A stretch of 64,000 bases of DNA from Anaerolineae bacterium (GTDB lineage Bacteria; Chloroflexota; Anaerolineae; UBA3071). The stretch covers positions 1 through 64,000 of the forward strand of contig JARYMM010000010.1 in assembly GCA_029907105.1 (NCBI GenBank), given 5' to 3'. Shown here in pieces: positions 49,670 to 58,045 of the stretch; position 1 is the stretch's first letter, and every line of letters begins with the position of its first letter. Position numbers and translations under genes: made by a program. Under the pieces are notes generated by a model that saw only the letters and a program-made list of their open reading frames with translations, was not told the origin of the DNA and ran no database searches.

Positions 49670-50737
49670 TTAATACAACGGGGGTTGCTCCGGTTGCTCT
49701 GGTTGCTCTGAGTACTCCAACAGCCCCAGTTGTTCGGGCACCTTGGGGTACTCGATGCCCAGGTGCTCGTAGGCGTGGCGGGTGGCCACGCGGCCGCGCG
49801 CGGTGCGCTCCAGAAAGCCCAGTTGTAAAAGATAGGGCTCCACTACATCCATGAGCGTATCCGCCTCCTCGGAAAGGGCGGCGGCAAGGGTGTCCAGACC
49901 CACCGGCCCGCCGTCGAACTTCTTGATGATGGTTTCCAGCAGGCGACGGTCAATGTCGTCCAGTCCCAGCTCATCCACTTCCAGCAGCTTCAGAGCGGCC
50001 TCGGCGGTGGAAGCGGTGATGGGGTCTTCGCCCTGCACCTGGGCGTAATCCCGCACCCGCTTGAGGAGGCGCAGGGCGACGCGGGGCGTGCCCCGCGCCC
50101 GCCGGGCGATGAGCGCGGCCCCCTCGTCCGTCAGCTCCACTTTCAATAGCTTCGCCGCCCGCCGCACGATGGCCTCGATGGCCTCTGGTTCGTAGAAATC
50201 GAGCCGATAGACAGACCCGAAGCGGGCGCGCAGCGGGGCCGTCAGCAGCGCCAGGCGCGTCGTGGCTCCGATGACGGTGAAGCGGGGCAGCGACAGGCGG
50301 ATGCTGCGGGCACTCGGCCCTTTGCCGATGACGATGTCCAGGGCGTAGTCCTCCATCGCCGGGTAGAGGATTTCCTCCACTGCCCGCCCCAGGCGATGCA
50401 CCTCGTCAATGAAAAGGATGTCGCCGCGGCGCAGGTTGGTCAGGATAGCCGCCAGGTCGCCGGCCCGCTCGATGGCCGGGCCAGAGGTGATCTTGATGCC
50501 CACGCCCATCTCGTTGGCGCAGATGTGGGCCAGGGTCGTCTTGCCCAGGCCGGGCGGGCCGTAAAACAGAATATGGTCTAACGGCTCGCCCCGCCCCCTG
50601 GCCGCTTCGATGAGAATGCGCAGGTTCTTCTTGATCCGTTCCTGACCCTCTAATTCATCCAGGGTGCGTGGGCGCAAGGCCGCATCCAGCGGGATCTCCT
50701 CCGGGCGGCGGACTGGCGAAATCGGTCGTTCGTTCAT
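49670..50737 (-). CDS. ruvB: RuvB, Holliday junction branch-migration ATPase
   Basis: The product is 355 aa. Walker A is '[20 protein letters not shown]', Walker B is '[10 protein letters not shown]', sensor 1 is '[12 protein letters not shown]', and the C-terminal winged helix contains '[16 protein letters not shown]'. The tail '[15 protein letters not shown]' is encoded by a GGTTGCTCT word repeat (49680-49725). It is likely in one operon with DUF2905 and queA. Confidence 0.96.
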   Translation of the reverse strand: MNERPISPVRRPEEIPLDAALRPRTLDELEGQERIKKNLRILIEAARGRGEPLDHILFYGPPGLGKTTLAHICANEMGVGIKITSGPAIERAGDLAAILTNLRRGDILFIDEVHRLGRAVEEILYPAMEDYALDIVIGKGPSARSIRLSLPRFTVIGATTRLALLTAPLRARFGSVYRLDFYEPEAIEAIVRRAAKLLKVELTDEGAALIARRARGTPRVALRLLKRVRDYAQVQGEDPITASTAEAALKLLEVDELGLDDIDRRLLETIIKKFDGGPVGLDTLAAALSEEADTLMDVVEPYLLQLGFLERTARGRVATRHAYEHLGIEYPKVPEQLGLLEYSEQPEQPEQPPLY

Positions 50738-50744
50738 GGGTGCC

Positions 50745-50815
50745 TCGCGGTCACAGGCCAGCAGGTTCCAGGCTCAAGGGTTTCGGGTTCAAAGGTTTCA
50801 GGTTCGGAATTCGAT
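50745..50815. repeat. GGTTCAAAGGTTTCAGG word repeat in the ruvB leader
   Basis: Words CAGGTTCCAGGCTCAAGGG, GGGTTCAAAGGTTTCAGG and GGTTCGG are repeated between the ruvB start and its promoter. Confidence 0.8.
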
Positions 50816-50839
50816 GCCGTATGGTGCGCTCCTTTGTAG

Positions 50840-50848
50840 ATTATACCA
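50840..50848 (-). promoter_or_regulatory. Extended -10 promoter for ruvB
   Basis: On the minus strand TGGTATAAT gives a perfect -10 with a TG extension. The -35 region (TTTCCA, complement of 50863-50868) is weak. Confidence 0.55.
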
Positions 50849-50884
50849 GAAACTCGCGCCTTTGGAAAAGTACGCCCTTGCCTT

Positions 50885-50970
50885 GGGCGTGCGCAGCGGA
50901 AGCCCGGGGAGTACGAGGGGTGCCCCCTCGTTTACCCCCACCCCTACACGTTGCGGCTTGCGCCCAATTC
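50885..50970 (+). repeat. Dispersed repeat, copy 1 of 2 (about 85 bp)
   Basis: The segment beginning GGGCGTGCGCAGCGGAAGCC and ending GCTTGCGCCCAATTC recurs in reverse complement at 63395-63476 with roughly 85% identity. Both copies lie next to a promoter and outside genes. Confidence 0.8.
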
Positions 50971-50972
50971 CC

Positions 50973-51046
50973 CTGGTCACCCCCACCAAAGGGGAGGGAC
51001 TTGTACGAATTCCCCTCCCCTGGTGGGAGGGGTTGGGGAGGGGGGA
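50973..51046. repeat. G/C-run inverted repeat
   Basis: Two AGGGG/CCCCT palindromes, CCCCCACCAAAGGGGAGGG and CCCCTCCCCTGGTGGGAGGG, lie side by side. The second closely matches 17770-17803. The 587-bp ruvB-greA gap otherwise contains the elements listed here. Confidence 0.7.
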
Positions 51047-51114
51047 GTGGAGGTGGCGGCAGCAAGCCCATGACTCGCCAAGAAATTGAAATGCACCCGA
51101 CACGCAAGCATCAT

Positions 51115-51143
51115 TTTGCAGAATCCACAGCCTGTGGTATAAT
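51115..51143 (+). promoter_or_regulatory. Promoter of the GreA-family gene
   Basis: TTTGCA (51115-51120), 17-nt spacer, then a perfect TATAAT (51138-51143). Predicted +1 near 51150. Confidence 0.7.
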
Positions 51144-51158
51144 TTGGAGGCGGTTATC

Positions 51159-51190
51159 GCGACTGAGAGGAGGCCTCAGTCGCCTTTTTT
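51159..51190 (+). terminator. Leader terminator/attenuator upstream of the GreA-family gene
   Basis: GCGACTGAG/CTCAGTCGC forms a 9-bp stem with a 7-nt loop, followed by C and six T (51185-51190). It begins only about 9 nt after the predicted +1. A canonical intrinsic terminator at this place implies conditional readthrough, or production of a very short RNA. Confidence 0.75.
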
Positions 51191-51222
51191 GTGAGCCACC
51201 GGAACACAACCACGGAGGTTAA

Positions 51223-51266
51223 AGCACCCTCAGACGTGCGCCTGAGCCGTTACGTCTGGGGGTGCT
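51223..51266 (+). promoter_or_regulatory. Long stem-loop in the GreA-family leader
   Basis: AGCACCCTCAGACGT (51223-51237) pairs with ACGTCTGGGGGTGCT (51252-51266), giving a 15-bp stem with one G-T wobble and a 14-nt loop. It lies between the attenuator and the GreA start. Confidence 0.7.
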
Positions 51267-51324
51267 GATTTCCAGTGCCGCGATTTGCGCTGGCGTATAC
51301 GCTGCACTTGTACTGAGAGGGACC

Positions 51325-51819
51325 ATGTCTGACAGCAACCGGACGGTCTATCTGACGCCTGAAGGATGGCGAAAACTGCGCGAGGAATTGGACTACCTGT
51401 GCACGGTGCGCAGGGCAGAGGTGGCCCAGCAGATCCAGGAAGCCAAGTCCGATGGCGACATCATGGAAAATGTGGGCTACGACGAGGCCAAGAACGAGCA
51501 GGCCTTCTTGGAGGGACGCATCCTCACTCTGGAATCCATGCTGCGCCGTGCCGTGCTGATCGAGCCCGGTTCCTCTGAGTACGTCACCCTCGGCTCACGG
51601 GTCACTGTTCGGGAGCGAGGCGGCGACGATTTGGAGACATACCTCATCGTCGGGTCGGCAGAAGCAGACCCCAGTCAGGGCCGCATCTCCAACGTGTCCC
51701 CTATGGGCCGGGCACTCCTGGAGCGCGCTGTGGGTGATGAGGTGGTGGTGAGCACGCCGGCTGGCGAGCTCTATTTTGAGATCGTGAGTATCGAGCGAGG
51801 CGAGGACAGCGTGGGCTAA
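51325..51819 (+). CDS. greA: GreA/GreB-family transcription elongation factor
   Basis: The product is 164 aa. It has an N-terminal coiled coil with the acidic tip 'AKSDGDIMENVGYDEAKNEQ' and a C-terminal FKBP-like domain ('GSRVTVRERGGDDLETYLIV', 'ISNVSPMGRALLERAVGDEV'). It stimulates cleavage of backtracked transcripts by RNA polymerase. The tip differs from the E. coli 'HGDLSENAEY', but the acidic pair is kept. The leader contains an intrinsic terminator and a second stem-loop. lysS follows after 44 bp. Confidence 0.93.
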   Translation: MSDSNRTVYLTPEGWRKLREELDYLCTVRRAEVAQQIQEAKSDGDIMENVGYDEAKNEQAFLEGRILTLESMLRRAVLIEPGSSEYVTLGSRVTVRERGGDDLETYLIVGSAEADPSQGRISNVSPMGRALLERAVGDEVVVSTPAGELYFEIVSIERGEDSVG

Positions 51820-51863
51820 GGCTGTGGTCGTCCTGTCGGCCGTTCGCCGGAAAGGGGCGCTAC

Positions 51864-53342
51864 GTGGACGAGGTTTTGAGTGAACAGGAGCAGGTTCGGC
51901 GAGAGAAGCTGGCGCGTCTGCGCCAGGCGGGCATAGACCCCTATCCGGCGCGCAGCCAGCGCAGCCACACCATCGCTCAGGCGCGTCAGCTTTTCGAGAG
52001 GGGAGAACTGGCCGGAGACACGGTCCTTGCCCTGGTGGGCCGGCTGCGCACCGTGCGTGTCATGGGCAAATCGTCCTTTGCCCACATCGAGGATGGCAGC
52101 GGCCGTGTGCAGATTTATCTGCGCCACGAGGAAGTGGGCCCGCAAGCCTACGAGTTGTTCACGGATTGGCTGGACATCGGCGACTTCGTGGGAGTGCAGG
52201 GGACGATGTTCCGCACCCGCACGGGCGAGGTCACCCTGCGCGTGCAGAAACTCACCGTGTTGAGCAAAGCATTGCATCCCCTGCCCGATAAGTGGCACGG
52301 CCTCAAGGACGTGGAGACGCGCTACCGCCAGCGGTATCTGGACCTGATCGCCAACCCCGAGGTACGGGAAATCTTCGTCACCCGCGCCCGCATCGTCCGT
52401 GCCCTGCGCGGCTATCTGGACAGCCAGGGCTTCCTGGAGGTGGAGACCCCCATCCTCCAGCCCATCTACGGCGGGGCGGCAGCCCGCCCCTTCATCACTC
52501 ACCATCACCAACTGCATCAGGACCTCTACCTGCGCATCTCCGACGAGCTGTACCTGAAGCGCCTCATCATCGGCGGCTACGAGCGGGTGTACGAGATCGG
52601 CCGTGATTTTCGCAACGAGGGGGTGAGTTTCAAGCACAATCCGGAATTCACCCAACTGGAGTTCTACGAGGCCTATGCCGATTACCACGACATAATGCGC
52701 CGCGTCGAAGAGATGATCGCCTTCGTGGCCGATGAAGTGCTGGGCAGGCGTCAGTTGGTTTACCAGGGGCATGAGATAGACCTCAGTCCACCCTGGCGGC
52801 GGCTGCCCTTGCGCCAGGCCATCCTGGAGGCCACGGGCATTGATTTCCAGGCCTATCCCGACGCGCCGGCCCTGGCCGCCGTCATGCGCGACAGGTTGGG
52901 CATGCAGCCCGACCCCCGCTCCAATCGCGGCAAGCTGATTGACAGCCTGCTGGGCACGCACGTGGAACCGAACCTCATCCAGCCCACCTTCATCGTAGAT
53001 TACCCGCGGGAGATTTCCCCCCTGGCCAAGGCCTCGCCGGACAACCCCGGCCTCGTGGAACGGTTCGAGTATTTCATCGGGGGCATGGAGATGGGCAACG
53101 CCTTCAGCGAGCTCAACGATCCCCTGGAGCAACGGGAGCGCTTCCTGGAACAGGGGCGAGCACTGGAGGCTGGCGATGAGGAGGCACACCCCGTGGATGA
53201 GGACTATGTGCGGGCGCTGAGCCATGGCATGCCGCCCACCGGCGGCTTCGGCACGGGCATTGACCGGCTGACCATGCTCTTCACCGACAAAGCATCCATT
53301 CGTGAGGTCATCCTCTTCCCCCACCTGCGCAGCAGAGAGTAG
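51864..53342 (+). CDS. lysS: Lysyl-tRNA synthetase, class II
   Basis: The product is 492 aa. An N-terminal OB fold ('VRVMGKSSFAHIEDGSGRVQ') is followed by class II motif 1 'ARIVRALRGYLDSQGFLEVE', motif 2 'GRDFRNEGVSFKHNPEFTQL' and motif 3 'GFGTGIDRLTMLF'. All catalytic motifs are intact. The start is GTG at 51864. It is probably co-transcribed with the GreA-family gene. Confidence 0.97.
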   Translation: MDEVLSEQEQVRREKLARLRQAGIDPYPARSQRSHTIAQARQLFERGELAGDTVLALVGRLRTVRVMGKSSFAHIEDGSGRVQIYLRHEEVGPQAYELFTDWLDIGDFVGVQGTMFRTRTGEVTLRVQKLTVLSKALHPLPDKWHGLKDVETRYRQRYLDLIANPEVREIFVTRARIVRALRGYLDSQGFLEVETPILQPIYGGAAARPFITHHHQLHQDLYLRISDELYLKRLIIGGYERVYEIGRDFRNEGVSFKHNPEFTQLEFYEAYADYHDIMRRVEEMIAFVADEVLGRRQLVYQGHEIDLSPPWRRLPLRQAILEATGIDFQAYPDAPALAAVMRDRLGMQPDPRSNRGKLIDSLLGTHVEPNLIQPTFIVDYPREISPLAKASPDNPGLVERFEYFIGGMEMGNAFSELNDPLEQRERFLEQGRALEAGDEEAHPVDEDYVRALSHGMPPTGGFGTGIDRLTMLFTDKASIREVILFPHLRSRE

Positions 53343-53343
53343 C

Positions 53344-53449
53344 TTCAACTCCCAACTTCAAACCTCAAACTCCAAATGATCTCATGCCGGCTCGCCGGTC
53401 CAGCTCCCCAGGTCCTTTAGGGTTGGAAGTTGAAGGTTTGAAGTTCGCA
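53344..53449. repeat. Inverted CTTCAAACCTCAAAC / GGAAGTTGAAGG word repeat
   Basis: CTTCAACTCCCAACTTCAAA (53344-53363) is opposed to TTGGAAGTTGAAGGTTTGAAG (53427-53447), forming a long-range hairpin directly after the lysS stop. It may act as a 3'-end structure. Confidence 0.8.
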
Positions 53450-53470
53450 TAGGGCTTTGTAACTGCCACT

Positions 53471-53499
53471 TTGCCAGGAGCATGGCACTATGTTATAAT
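53471..53499 (+). promoter_or_regulatory. Promoter of tRNA-Arg
   Basis: TTGCCA (53471-53476), 17-nt spacer, then TATAAT (53494-53499). Predicted +1 about 19 nt before the tRNA. Confidence 0.75.
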
Positions 53500-53524
53500 G
53501 TGACCCAGAGCTCGTTGTCTCCGT

Positions 53525-53597
53525 GCCCCTGTAGCTCAGAGGACAGAGCAGCGGTTTCCTAAACCGCGTGTCGCAGGTTCGAGTCCTGCCAGGGGCG
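53525..53597 (+). tRNA. tRNA-Arg (anticodon CCU)
   Basis: Acceptor arm GCCCCTG/CAGGGGC, anticodon stem GCGGT/ACCGC with loop TTCCTAA (anticodon CCT at 53558-53560), and a T loop GGTTCGAGTCC. The discriminator is G and the CCA end is not encoded. It reads AGG codons. Confidence 0.95.
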
Positions 53598-53649
53598 CCT
53601 GGCCGGTTTCAGGTTCCGAGGTTTCAGGTTGCAAAGCTCCAGGTTTCAG

Positions 53650-54789
53650 GTGCGAAAGCCCAACTATCTCTCACTCACTCTCCCCGCCCGCATCAACGTC
53701 CTGGGCAATCCCTCCGACGCTCTGGAAGGGGCGCACGCGGTCATCTCGGCGGCGGTGGACATCCGGGCCGGGGCCTTCGTTGAGGAAGCCGAACAGCTCA
53801 CTTTCGAAGCGCTGCGCCGCCAGGGCGACGGCTGGGTGGTCACCGAACGACTGAGCGCCGATCCCCACAATCTGAGCTACGATGGCCACTTCGATCTGCC
53901 CAAAGGGGCCATCAATCGGCTGTGCGGCTACACCCCGGAGCTGCGTGAGCTGATCGCCCGGCGGCCGTTCAAGATAGCCACCTGGAGCAATGTGCCCCGG
54001 CAGAGCGGCATGGGCGGTTCGTCGCTGTTCGTGCTGCTCACCCTGGCCGCGCTGCGAGTCTTCTACGATCTGGACCCCTTGCGCCACAACGACTATGTCC
54101 TGGCCGAACTGACGCAGCGCACGGAATGCCAGGAGCTGGGCATTACCTGCGGTTTCGCCGACCGTTACGTGCCGCTGTTTGGCGGCCTGGCCTATATGGA
54201 TTTCCGCGACAAACTCTACCACAGGCCCATCAAGACGGAGCCTTATGTGACCTATGAACGGCTGGATGGCTACGTGCCATACCTGCCACTGGTCATCGTC
54301 TATACGGGCATCTTTCGTGATTCCGGCGACGTGCACGGTCGCCTCCGGCCCCGTTATCTGGAGGAACATGAGCGTTACCTGGCCCAGGGTGGCGAGCCAC
54401 CGTTCATGGTGCGGGTCATGGAGGAGGTGGGAGCCACGGCCTGGCGGGGCAAGATCGCCCTGCTGGAAGGGGACTGGGCGACCTTCGGCGCATTGATGAA
54501 CGAGAACCATCGTCTGGTCAACGAGATGATGCGTTACTGCGGCTTCCAGGAAGGGGCCGGCTGGGCCAACAATTTGCTGATCGAGACGGCGCTGGCCCAC
54601 GGGGCGCTGGGGGCCAAGCTCACCGGCGCCGGCGGTGGCGGTTCCGTCTTCGCCCTGGTGCGGCCAGGAGAGGAGGAGCGCCTGGCGGACGTGCTGTTGC
54701 GCACAGCCCGGCAGCACGGGCTGGAGCGAGCGCAGGTCTTCCGGTGCCAGATTGCCAGGCAGGGGTTGGTGTTGGAGGTTGGAGGTTAG
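53650..54789 (+). CDS. GHMP-family sugar kinase (glucuronokinase-like)
   Basis: The product is about 379 aa. GHMP motif 1 is 'LPARINVLGNPSDALEG', motif 2 (ATP loop) is 'RQSGMGGSSLFVLLTLAALR', and motif 3 is 'LTGAGGGGSVFALV'. The sequence is nearest plant-type glucuronokinases and related sugar-1-kinases. The next gene is a sugar-1-phosphate nucleotidyltransferase, so a kinase-then-nucleotidylation route to a nucleotide sugar is plausible. The true start is uncertain: the 5' end (TTG 53629, GTG 53650) is built from GGTTTCAGG word repeats, and only 'NYLSLTLPARINV' onward looks conserved. Confidence 0.82.
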   Translation: MRKPNYLSLTLPARINVLGNPSDALEGAHAVISAAVDIRAGAFVEEAEQLTFEALRRQGDGWVVTERLSADPHNLSYDGHFDLPKGAINRLCGYTPELRELIARRPFKIATWSNVPRQSGMGGSSLFVLLTLAALRVFYDLDPLRHNDYVLAELTQRTECQELGITCGFADRYVPLFGGLAYMDFRDKLYHRPIKTEPYVTYERLDGYVPYLPLVIVYTGIFRDSGDVHGRLRPRYLEEHERYLAQGGEPPFMVRVMEEVGATAWRGKIALLEGDWATFGALMNENHRLVNEMMRYCGFQEGAGWANNLLIETALAHGALGAKLTGAGGGGSVFALVRPGEEERLADVLLRTARQHGLERAQVFRCQIARQGLVLEVGG

Positions 54790-54905
54790 AGGTTGGAAGT
54801 TGGAGGTTGGAGGTTGGAAGTTGGAGGGGTTGAGGCCGGGGGTACGTATCACGCATCACGCAATACGTATCACGCATCACGCAATACGTATCACGCATCA
54901 CGCAC
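54778..54905. repeat. GAGGTTGGAAGTTG and ATCACGCATCACGCAATACG word repeats
   Basis: About five GGTTGGAGGTTGGAAG words (54778-54830) are followed by a tandem of roughly 24-bp units ATCACGCATCACGCAATACG (54847-54905). The first block encodes the end of the kinase. Confidence 0.85.
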
Positions 54906-54926
54906 GCGGGTTCGAGGCTATAGATC

Positions 54927-55913
54927 ATGGCGCGAATCATGACGCGAAGCGATAGTTTGCAGGGCGTGATATTGGCCGCGGGCAAGGGTTCGCGGCTGCA
55001 CCCCATCACCATCGCCCGCTCCAAGGCCATGCTGCCCATCCTGGGGCAGCCCATTGTGGAGCGGGTGATGGAAAGCCTCCACAGGCATGGCGGCGTGCGG
55101 GAGTTCATCCTGGTGGTCAGCGAGAACGATCACGACATCCGCCGCCACTTCGCTGAGGAATCCCCCCTCGATGTACACATCCAGTTCGTCGTGCAGCCGG
55201 AGCGGTTGGGCATGGCCAACGCCCTGGCCTGCGCGGTGCCCTTCATTCACGGGGACTTCATCCTCTCCGCCTGCGATAACCTGGTGGCCGACGAGCATGT
55301 GGCCGATTTGGTGAGGACCTGGCAGATGGAGACCTCCCTAGATGGCGTGCTCAGCGTGATGCACATCGGCCCCGAACTGTTGGGGCGCACGGGCATCGTG
55401 GAGTTGGTCAACGGCCGGGTGACGCGCATCATCGAGAAGCCGCCACCGGAGGAGGCCCCGACCAACATCGCCAGCCTGCCGCTGTACATCTTCACGCCAC
55501 GTCTGCTGGAATACCTGCCACGGGTGCAGCTTTCGGCGCGCGGCGAGTACGAGCTGCAGGATGCCATTCAGATGCTCATTGAGGATGGAGGCCAGGTGAC
55601 GAGCGTACTTGCCGCCGGACGGCTGACGCTCACGGGGCCGGAGGACCTGTTGGCCATCAACCGCCATTATCTGATGACCGGCCACGGTCGCCCGCAGTTG
55701 GCGCCGTTCACCGTGGGACCGGACACGCACCTGATCACGCCGCTGCGCATCGAGGAGGGCACGGTCATCGGCGAGGGGTGTGTGATCGGACCCCGCGTGT
55801 ACATCGAGCGGGATTGCCGCATCGGCTCCCATGTCACCATCCAGGATGCGGTGGTGCTGCGCGGCGCGGTGCTGCAGGACAGGGCAATGGTGGTGGGAGA
55901 GGTGGTGTCCTAG
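54927..55913 (+). CDS. Sugar-1-phosphate nucleotidyltransferase (RmlA/GlmU-like)
   Basis: The product is 328 aa. The N-terminal Rossmann transferase has 'GVILAAGKGSRLHPITIARS', 'KAMLPILGQPIVERV' and 'FILSACDNLVAD' (metal-binding Asp). The C-terminal part, from about residue 265, shows hexapeptide-type left-handed beta-helix turns ('GTVIGEGCVIGPRVYIERDC'). It makes an NDP-sugar from NTP and sugar-1-phosphate. It probably works with the upstream GHMP kinase. Confidence 0.88.
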   Translation: MARIMTRSDSLQGVILAAGKGSRLHPITIARSKAMLPILGQPIVERVMESLHRHGGVREFILVVSENDHDIRRHFAEESPLDVHIQFVVQPERLGMANALACAVPFIHGDFILSACDNLVADEHVADLVRTWQMETSLDGVLSVMHIGPELLGRTGIVELVNGRVTRIIEKPPPEEAPTNIASLPLYIFTPRLLEYLPRVQLSARGEYELQDAIQMLIEDGGQVTSVLAAGRLTLTGPEDLLAINRHYLMTGHGRPQLAPFTVGPDTHLITPLRIEEGTVIGEGCVIGPRVYIERDCRIGSHVTIQDAVVLRGAVLQDRAMVVGEVVS

Positions 55914-55931
55914 GGTTTCGCCTGCCCGTGC

Positions 55932-56804
55932 TCACTTCACCGGCAGCCGGCGCGTGAACACCAGCCATCCGACGCAGGCAGCCAGGCCGATCCACCCGAT
56001 GAGGCTGGAGACGGGCCCGCCGATGGCCAGGTCCATGTCCGCCAGCACCAGCAGCGAAATCCCTCCCAGGGCATTGAATGTGCCGTGCGCCAGCGCGGGC
56101 GCCCACACACTCCCCGAAGCAAGCCTCAGCCAGCCCAGGATGATCCCTGCGAGCAGGCAGAAGCCAACCATCAGAAACGGCCCCAGCACCGGATGGCCCG
56201 GATAGTTATGGCCCATGACGACGACCGGCGCATGCCATATCCCCCAGATGGCCCCTGAAAGCACCAGGGCCGGCCACTGCCCCAGCGGCAGCAATTTGTG
56301 CAGCAGGTAGCCCCGCCAGCCCAGCTCCTCCCCCAGAGCAAAGAATGTATTGATCAGCGGAGCCAAGAGAAGGGCAAAAGCCATCTGCGCGCCGATGATG
56401 GCCTGCACCGGGGGGAGTTGGGCCTGTGTTGCCCCGGGGACCTGCGCCGCAGCCTGCTCCAGAGCCTCTCGGATCTGGGGAAAGCTCAGGTCCAGCCTGC
56501 CGGCACCCAAAAGCCAGGTCAGCAGCGCGGAAGCCAGCGTGAGCAACACGGGCAGAAGCCAGGCCCACAGATAGTAACGCCTGATACCCAACCGCCTGAT
56601 GCCTGTCACAGCCATGGGCTCATGGGTGATGAGCTGGGTCACGGCCAGCACACAGAGGCCAGGCACCCACATGATGGCGATCAGGGCAATGGCAGCTACG
56701 ACCCCCGCGGCCAGCCCACCGGCCAGCCATAGCCCTCCCATGATCAGCCAACTCACGACAAAGGTGAGCCCTATGAACGAGAAAAGCCCCTTTTTGTCTA
56801 CCAT
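55932..56804 (-). CDS. CPBP-family intramembrane metalloprotease
   Basis: The product is 290 aa with seven or eight hydrophobic segments. Motif 1 is 'LGEELGWRGYLLHKLL' (EExxxR) and motif 2 is 'AIWGIWHAPVVVMGH' (FxxxH-type); both are abundant in the CAAX/Abi family. The substrate is unknown. It converges on the nucleotidyltransferase gene with an 18-bp gap. Confidence 0.9.
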   Translation of the reverse strand: MVDKKGLFSFIGLTFVVSWLIMGGLWLAGGLAAGVVAAIALIAIMWVPGLCVLAVTQLITHEPMAVTGIRRLGIRRYYLWAWLLPVLLTLASALLTWLLGAGRLDLSFPQIREALEQAAAQVPGATQAQLPPVQAIIGAQMAFALLLAPLINTFFALGEELGWRGYLLHKLLPLGQWPALVLSGAIWGIWHAPVVVMGHNYPGHPVLGPFLMVGFCLLAGIILGWLRLASGSVWAPALAHGTFNALGGISLLVLADMDLAIGGPVSSLIGWIGLAACVGWLVFTRRLPVK

Positions 56805-56837
56805 GTTGTCCTCCTCGAAACAGAGACGACAAAAGCC

Positions 56838-58022
56838 TCAGGGTTCCCTCGCCGTGGACACGTAGGGGATGAAGAAGCGGTATAGCAGCCCGGCCGTCGG
56901 CGTGGGAGTGTACGTCGGTTCAGGGGTGGAGGTAGCCGTCGGCGTGGCTGTTTGGGTGGCTGTGCTCGTGGCCGTGGGTGTCGGCGTGAACGTCGCCGTA
57001 TCCATCAGCGTCGCTGTGGGTGTGGGCGTAGGGGACACCACTGGCCCGGCCAGAGTAACCAGTGTGGCCAGCACGGCCTGCGTGAAACTGGTGAAGTAGT
57101 CCAGGGCGAGGTGGCGCAGCAGATCGTTGCCCGTGTGGTAGTAAGGGTTGAAATCGTGGCCGTTCGGGTAGTAGTCCTCGATGGCCAGGATAGCCGCGTA
57201 GTCGTTGCTCCAGAAGGAACCATGATCGCTGGCCCCGATGGCTTCGTCATCCAGGATCTCCGGCTGCAGATCAAGGTCATAGAGGGCCACCGTCTGGCTG
57301 AAGGTCTGGGCCAGAGCCAGCGAGGCAGGGTCGGTGCCGGCGTGCAGGTCTATATCCGGCCCGCCTGTGCCATCCCAACCCAGCATGTCCAGATTGATGA
57401 CCCCGACGATGTCCTCGCCCTGGGCGCGCGAGCGGGCAGCGTAGGCCGCGCTGCCCAGCAGCCCCTGTTCCTCCCCCGAGAAGTTGACGAAACGGATGGT
57501 GTAGGCGAACTGATACGCGCTGAGGATGTCGGCGACCAGCATGACCGCCGCCGTGCCGCTGGCATTGTCGTCGGCTCCGGGTGCGAAGATATACGGCTGA
57601 CGGGAGAGGCTGTCGGCGTGGGCGCAGAGGATGTAGATGCGCTGCGGTTCCACTACGCCGGGCAGCGTGGCCTCCACGTTGCGCCAGATATAGCCCTCGT
57701 GCAGGTACTCGTGGTAGGCCACATCCAGCCCCAACGCGGCGTAGTGTTCGTAGAGGTACTGGGTGGCCTTCTTGATGCCCTCGGTGTAGGAATAGCGCGT
57801 GGCCAGAGTGTACGGCTGGCCGCCGATGAGCACGGCCCGCTCGCCGCTGAGGTCGGCCACGTAGCCACTCAGCGTGTCCGTGTCCACGTGGGCCAGCAGT
57901 TCGGCGATGAAAGGGTCCGGGGTCTCATTGCCTGGCCCAGCTGCGGATGGCCTGATGATGAGCCCCGCCAGCAGCGCCAGGGCCAGCAGCGCCAGCCCGC
58001 TCAGCCTGGTACGAAGGTGCAT
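56838..58022 (-). CDS. Secreted M28-family metallopeptidase with C-terminal TP-rich stalk
   Basis: The product is 394 aa. A signal peptide is seen ('LRTRLSGLALLALALLAGLI'). The M28 zinc-binding residues are in 'ILCAHADSLS', 'APGADDNASGTAAVML', 'FVNFSGEEQGLLGS', 'VINLDMLGWDG' and 'YYHTGND'. A 60-residue Thr-Pro linker follows, then a terminal 'RFFIPYVSTAREP', similar to hydrophobic C-terminal endings common on Chloroflexota surface proteins. It is an aminopeptidase or carboxypeptidase acting outside the cytoplasm. The ATG at 58022 is chosen; a longer ORF overlaps mutS2. Confidence 0.88.
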   Translation of the reverse strand: MHLRTRLSGLALLALALLAGLIIRPSAAGPGNETPDPFIAELLAHVDTDTLSGYVADLSGERAVLIGGQPYTLATRYSYTEGIKKATQYLYEHYAALGLDVAYHEYLHEGYIWRNVEATLPGVVEPQRIYILCAHADSLSRQPYIFAPGADDNASGTAAVMLVADILSAYQFAYTIRFVNFSGEEQGLLGSAAYAARSRAQGEDIVGVINLDMLGWDGTGGPDIDLHAGTDPASLALAQTFSQTVALYDLDLQPEILDDEAIGASDHGSFWSNDYAAILAIEDYYPNGHDFNPYYHTGNDLLRHLALDYFTSFTQAVLATLVTLAGPVVSPTPTPTATLMDTATFTPTPTATSTATQTATPTATSTPEPTYTPTPTAGLLYRFFIPYVSTAREP

Positions 58023-58045
58023 GGTGTCGTCTCTGAAACGGTGCG

